This document shows positions 50,082-52,435 of a DNA stretch of 52,435 nucleotides, one piece after another. The DNA lies in assembly GCF_000710915.1 (NCBI RefSeq), contig NZ_BAUA01000210.1, positions 1 to 52,435 on the forward strand, given 5' to 3'. Under the pieces are notes generated by a model. The model did no database searches. It was given only the letters and a program-made list of their open reading frames with translations, and had not been told where the DNA came from. How positions within the stretch are numbered: position 1 is the stretch's first letter; each line of letters starts with the position of its first letter. The position numbers and the translations under genes were made by a program. The DNA is from Nocardia brasiliensis IFM 10847 (GTDB lineage: Bacteria > Actinomycetota > Actinomycetes > Mycobacteriales > Mycobacteriaceae).

Positions 50082-50353
50082 GACTCCTCCGTCCTGGCTC
50101 CCGGTTCACAGACCGTTCGCCTGGTGTGGGGCCCGTGGTCACTCCGCGGGCTCGCTACCGCTACTTCCCAGCAGTGGTATGACTACTCTGTCAGACGTTC
50201 GGGACGGGGGCTTTGTTCCCGTGAGTGATTCGGTGTGTTTTCGATAACACGACCAGGGATTTCGCTACGGGCGAACATTCCAGGTCACGCTTCGAACTCA
50301 GTGTGGTCACCACCTCGAACAGGCCGATCCAGTTGTCTACCGGGAGATTACCC

Positions 50354-50713
50354 GTGACCCATGACACTCACACGCTCGTTCACATATGTACTTTGAGCGA
50401 GTGGCTTTCCGCCCGGCAAACCGGTGAGTATCGGGCTCCGTCGCTCGAAGAGGTCGGGTTCATCCATCTGTCGGCGCCGGAGCAGGCGCATCTGCCGGCC
50501 AACCGGCTCTTCGCGGGCCGCCGCGACCTGGTGCTTTTACGGCTCGATCCGGCCCGTCTGGGTGCACCGGTGAAGTGGGAACCCGGCGTGCCCACCGACC
50601 CCGAGTCGATGCTTTTCCCGCACCTGTACGGTCCGCTGCCGACCGGTGCGGTCGTCGCGGTCGAGGAGTTCCAGCCCGGCCCCGACGGCTCGTTCGCGCC
50701 ACTGGCGAAGTGA
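50354..50713 (+). CDS. DUF952 family protein
   Basis: This 119-residue protein has HICTLSEWLSARQTGEYRAPSLEEVGFIHLSAPEQAHLPANRLF, the DUF952 signature, followed by LVLLRLDPARLGAPVKWEP and FPHLYGPLP. The fold resembles ADP-ribosyltransferase-like or glutathione-transferase-associated domains, and the activity is unknown. GTG 50354 has GGGAG 8 bp upstream; longer in-frame starts are not supported. The 272 bp before it show nothing that I can name. Confidence 0.85.
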   Translation: MTHDTHTLVHICTLSEWLSARQTGEYRAPSLEEVGFIHLSAPEQAHLPANRLFAGRRDLVLLRLDPARLGAPVKWEPGVPTDPESMLFPHLYGPLPTGAVVAVEEFQPGPDGSFAPLAK

Positions 50714-50715
50714 GG

Positions 50716-51363
50716 CTAACGGTCGCGAACCTCGCGCGCCACGATGGCGGCCTGAACCCGTGACCGCACACCGAGTTTCGTCAGCACCCGGGAGACGTGG
50801 GTCTTCACCGTCGTCTCGCCGATGAACAGCTTGCCCGCGATCTGCGCGTTGGACAGTCCGTCGCCCAGGCAGTCGAGCACCTCGCGCTCGCGTTCGGTGA
50901 GGTCGGCGAGCCCGTCCGGCTCCGGTTGCGTCGCATCGGGATTCACCGCGGCGAACGCCGAGATCACCGCCCGGGTCACCTCGGGGGCGAGCACGCCGTC
51001 GCCCGCGGCCACGGTGCGGACGGCATCGATCAGCGCCTGCCCCGACGACGACTTGAGCACGAACCCCGACGCGCCGGCCCGCAGCGTCCGGAAGACGTAC
51101 TCGTCCAGGTCGAATGTGGTCAGGATCAGCACCTTGGCGAGCCCGTCGGCGGTCACCCGCTCGGTCGCGGTGATGCCGTCCACCCCGGGCATGCGCACGT
51201 CCATCAGCACGACGTGCGGGCGCAGCGCCTTGGCCTGCGATACCGCGACGTCACCGTCGGCGGCCTCGCCGACCACCTCGATATCGTCCTCGGCGTCCAG
51301 GATCATCCGCAGTCCCGCGCGGATGGCGGCGTGGTCGTCGGCGATCAGCACGCGGATCGTCAT
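50716..51363 (-). CDS. LuxR/NarL-type response regulator
   Basis: This 215-residue regulator has a receiver domain at residues 1-120, with acidic pocket D9 D10, phosphoacceptor D55 in LMDVRMPG, the T/S of LILTTFD, and K103 in FVLKSS. The C-terminal LuxR helix-turn-helix is LTEREREVLDCLGDGLSNAQIAGKLFIGETTVKTHVSRVLTKLGV. The ATG overlaps the kinase stop by 4 bp, so the two are a coupled two-component system. The signal and target genes are unknown. Confidence 0.94.
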   Translation of the reverse strand: MTIRVLIADDHAAIRAGLRMILDAEDDIEVVGEAADGDVAVSQAKALRPHVVLMDVRMPGVDGITATERVTADGLAKVLILTTFDLDEYVFRTLRAGASGFVLKSSSGQALIDAVRTVAAGDGVLAPEVTRAVISAFAAVNPDATQPEPDGLADLTEREREVLDCLGDGLSNAQIAGKLFIGETTVKTHVSRVLTKLGVRSRVQAAIVAREVRDR

Positions 51364-52435
51364 GACGCGCTCGCGATCGAAACCGGCAGGGTCGCTTGCA
51401 CTTCCCAGGTGCCTGCGCTCGATCCGGCCGTGAAACTGCCGCCCAGCGCCGCGGCGCGCTCGCGCATGTTGATCAAGCCGCGATGCGGGTCGCCGTTCTC
51501 GCTGTGCCGCACCGTGATCGCCGGTACCGGATTGCGAACCGCCACCCGCAGTTCTCCGTCCCGCGCACTCACATCGATGTCGACCCCTTGTCCCGGTGCG
51601 TGTTTCATGGCGTTGGTCAAAGCCTCCTGGATGATGCGGTACGCGGCCTGATCGACCGCGCTCGGCAGTTCGGTGTCGTCGAGGGTTTCGTTGACCCGCA
51701 CCGCGATTCCGGCCGCGCGGGCGGCATCGACCAGGATGGACAACTGTGCGAGCCGCCGCGGCGCCGCCACCTCGTCCTCGCCCTCCCCGTCGCTGCGCAG
51801 CAGGCCGATCATCGTCCGCATCTCCTGCAGGGCGCTGACGCTGTTGGTGCGGATGGACTGCATGATCCCGGTGACCGCGGCGTCGGGCTGCTTGCGGGCC
51901 AGCACCCCGAGCGCGGCCTCGGATTGGATCGCGATGGCCGAGAGATGGCCGGCGATCACGTCGTGCAGGTCGCGGGCCATGGTGGTGCGCTCGTCGGCGA
52001 TGGCCGCACGGCGGTCGAGTTCGGCCACCAGGGTCAGCGCCTGCGCCCGGGCCCGTTCGGCCGCGGCGATGTCTTTGTGCGTGCGCACCGAATTGGCCCA
52101 CCACAGCGGCGTGGCGATGAACGCGAGCACCACCAGCAGCGCCAGCGAGATGGCCCGCAGGTCGTGCGCGACGACGGCGGTGACGAGCACCAGCAGCACC
52201 GAGAACGTGGCCCAGCCGATGATCACCCAGCGCGACGTGCGTTTCGCGGAGTACAGCACCGCCGCGTACATCAGGTCGCCGTAGATCAGCCACACCGGCA
52301 CCGAGGGGCCGATCCAGATATCGATACTCAGCGGGATCAGCCCGACGAGCATCGCGGGCACCGGCATTCGGCGCCGCGCCATCGTCAGCAGGCACAGCGG
52401 AGCGAGGATCGCGAGCCGGACCGGAAACGGGACCG
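51360..52435 (-). CDS. Two-component sensor histidine kinase (DesK/NarL-partner type), N-terminus outside window
   Basis: At least 358 residues are present. The reading frame is open at the window end, and the in-window ATG 52382 would remove the first membrane helix, so the true start is upstream. Four to five transmembrane helices are followed by a coiled-coil linker (AAAERARAQALTLVAELDRRAAIADERTTMARDLHDVIAGHLSAI), where the phosphoacceptor histidine is in ARDLHDVI. The HATPase_c domain has EALTNAMKHAPG (N box) and RGLINMRERAAALGG (G box). This is the HisKA_3 class, the usual partner of NarL-type regulators. Confidence 0.92.
   Translation of the reverse strand, partial: VPFPVRLAILAPLCLLTMARRRMPVPAMLVGLIPLSIDIWIGPSVPVWLIYGDLMYAAVLYSAKRTSRWVIIGWATFSVLLVLVTAVVAHDLRAISLALLVVLAFIATPLWWANSVRTHKDIAAAERARAQALTLVAELDRRAAIADERTTMARDLHDVIAGHLSAIAIQSEAALGVLARKQPDAAVTGIMQSIRTNSVSALQEMRTMIGLLRSDGEGEDEVAAPRRLAQLSILVDAARAAGIAVRVNETLDDTELPSAVDQAAYRIIQEALTNAMKHAPGQGVDIDVSARDGELRVAVRNPVPAITVRHSENGDPHRGLINMRERAAALGGSFTAGSSAGTWEVQATLPVSIASAS

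Overview
The window is high-GC actinobacterial DNA, most likely from Nocardia or a close mycolic-acid relative. This rests on recognised genes: an IdeR with all metal ligands, principal-like SigB, a SigK/RskA pair, an intact OxyR-AhpC-AhpD locus, DUF3039, DUF3099, DUF4192, DUF5134, DUF7455 and PAC2 proteins, and an AraC regulator of the VirS type. About 47 protein genes are supported. I saw no rRNA, tRNA, CRISPR array, insertion sequence or prophage.

Layout. 1-230: the 5' end of an hrpA-type helicase, with an apparent one-base frameshift. 358-6673: a Pr6Pr membrane protein, a class III aminotransferase, a GNAT, and a lipid-type cluster (acyl-CoA ligase, SDR, divergent VirS-like AraC regulator). 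6758-8883: a DUF5134 membrane protein and sigK-rskA. 8884-12420: a 19-bp tandem repeat array, a PhzF-like protein, ahpD, ahpC and divergent oxyR (peroxide defence). 12421-14799 is the accessory-looking part. It holds a duplicated oxyR tail, two gene remnants including an HxlR regulator with a stop at its conserved Trp, a gamma-glutamylcyclotransferase, and a DUF559 nuclease-like gene bracketed by two copies of a palindromic element.

14800-16405 is a TetR-SDR-tautomerase unit with one operator sequence present in both promoters. 16463-18816 is a polyamine operon: a PLP ornithine/lysine decarboxylase followed by an AdoMet decarboxylase-spermidine synthase fusion. 18988-25594: a DUF3516 helicase, PAC2, a lipoprotein, and a DUF4192 protein with 84-bp coding repeats. 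25784-27454: ideR-galE. 27653-31586: acuC overlapping a GNAT/acyl-CoA synthetase-like fusion, probably a lysine acetylation/deacetylation pair. 31682-33433: a divergent TetR and TIM-barrel-like protein with palindromic operators. 33615-36296: sigB with a SigE/SigH-type promoter, and a methyltransferase.

36551-43174: a VOC protein, an MFS transporter, DUF3099, DUF3039, a YihY-type membrane protein and a DEAD/DEAH helicase. 43239-46107: a divergent TetR/SDR pair sharing a perfect 15-bp inverted operator, a cupin-AraC regulator and a methyltransferase. 46522-49794: a SNF2 helicase coupled to a SWIM zinc-finger protein, with a divergent TetR. 49887-52435: DUF7455, DUF952, and a LuxR-type response regulator overlapping a histidine kinase cut by the window edge.

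Repeated themes are divergent regulator/target pairs with visible dyads, strong hairpins between convergent genes, and short intergenic tandem repeats with a 19-bp period. The best candidates for something little described are the palindromic element around the DUF559 gene, the TetR-SDR-tautomerase unit whose SDR lacks the catalytic tyrosine, and the TetR/TIM-barrel pair.
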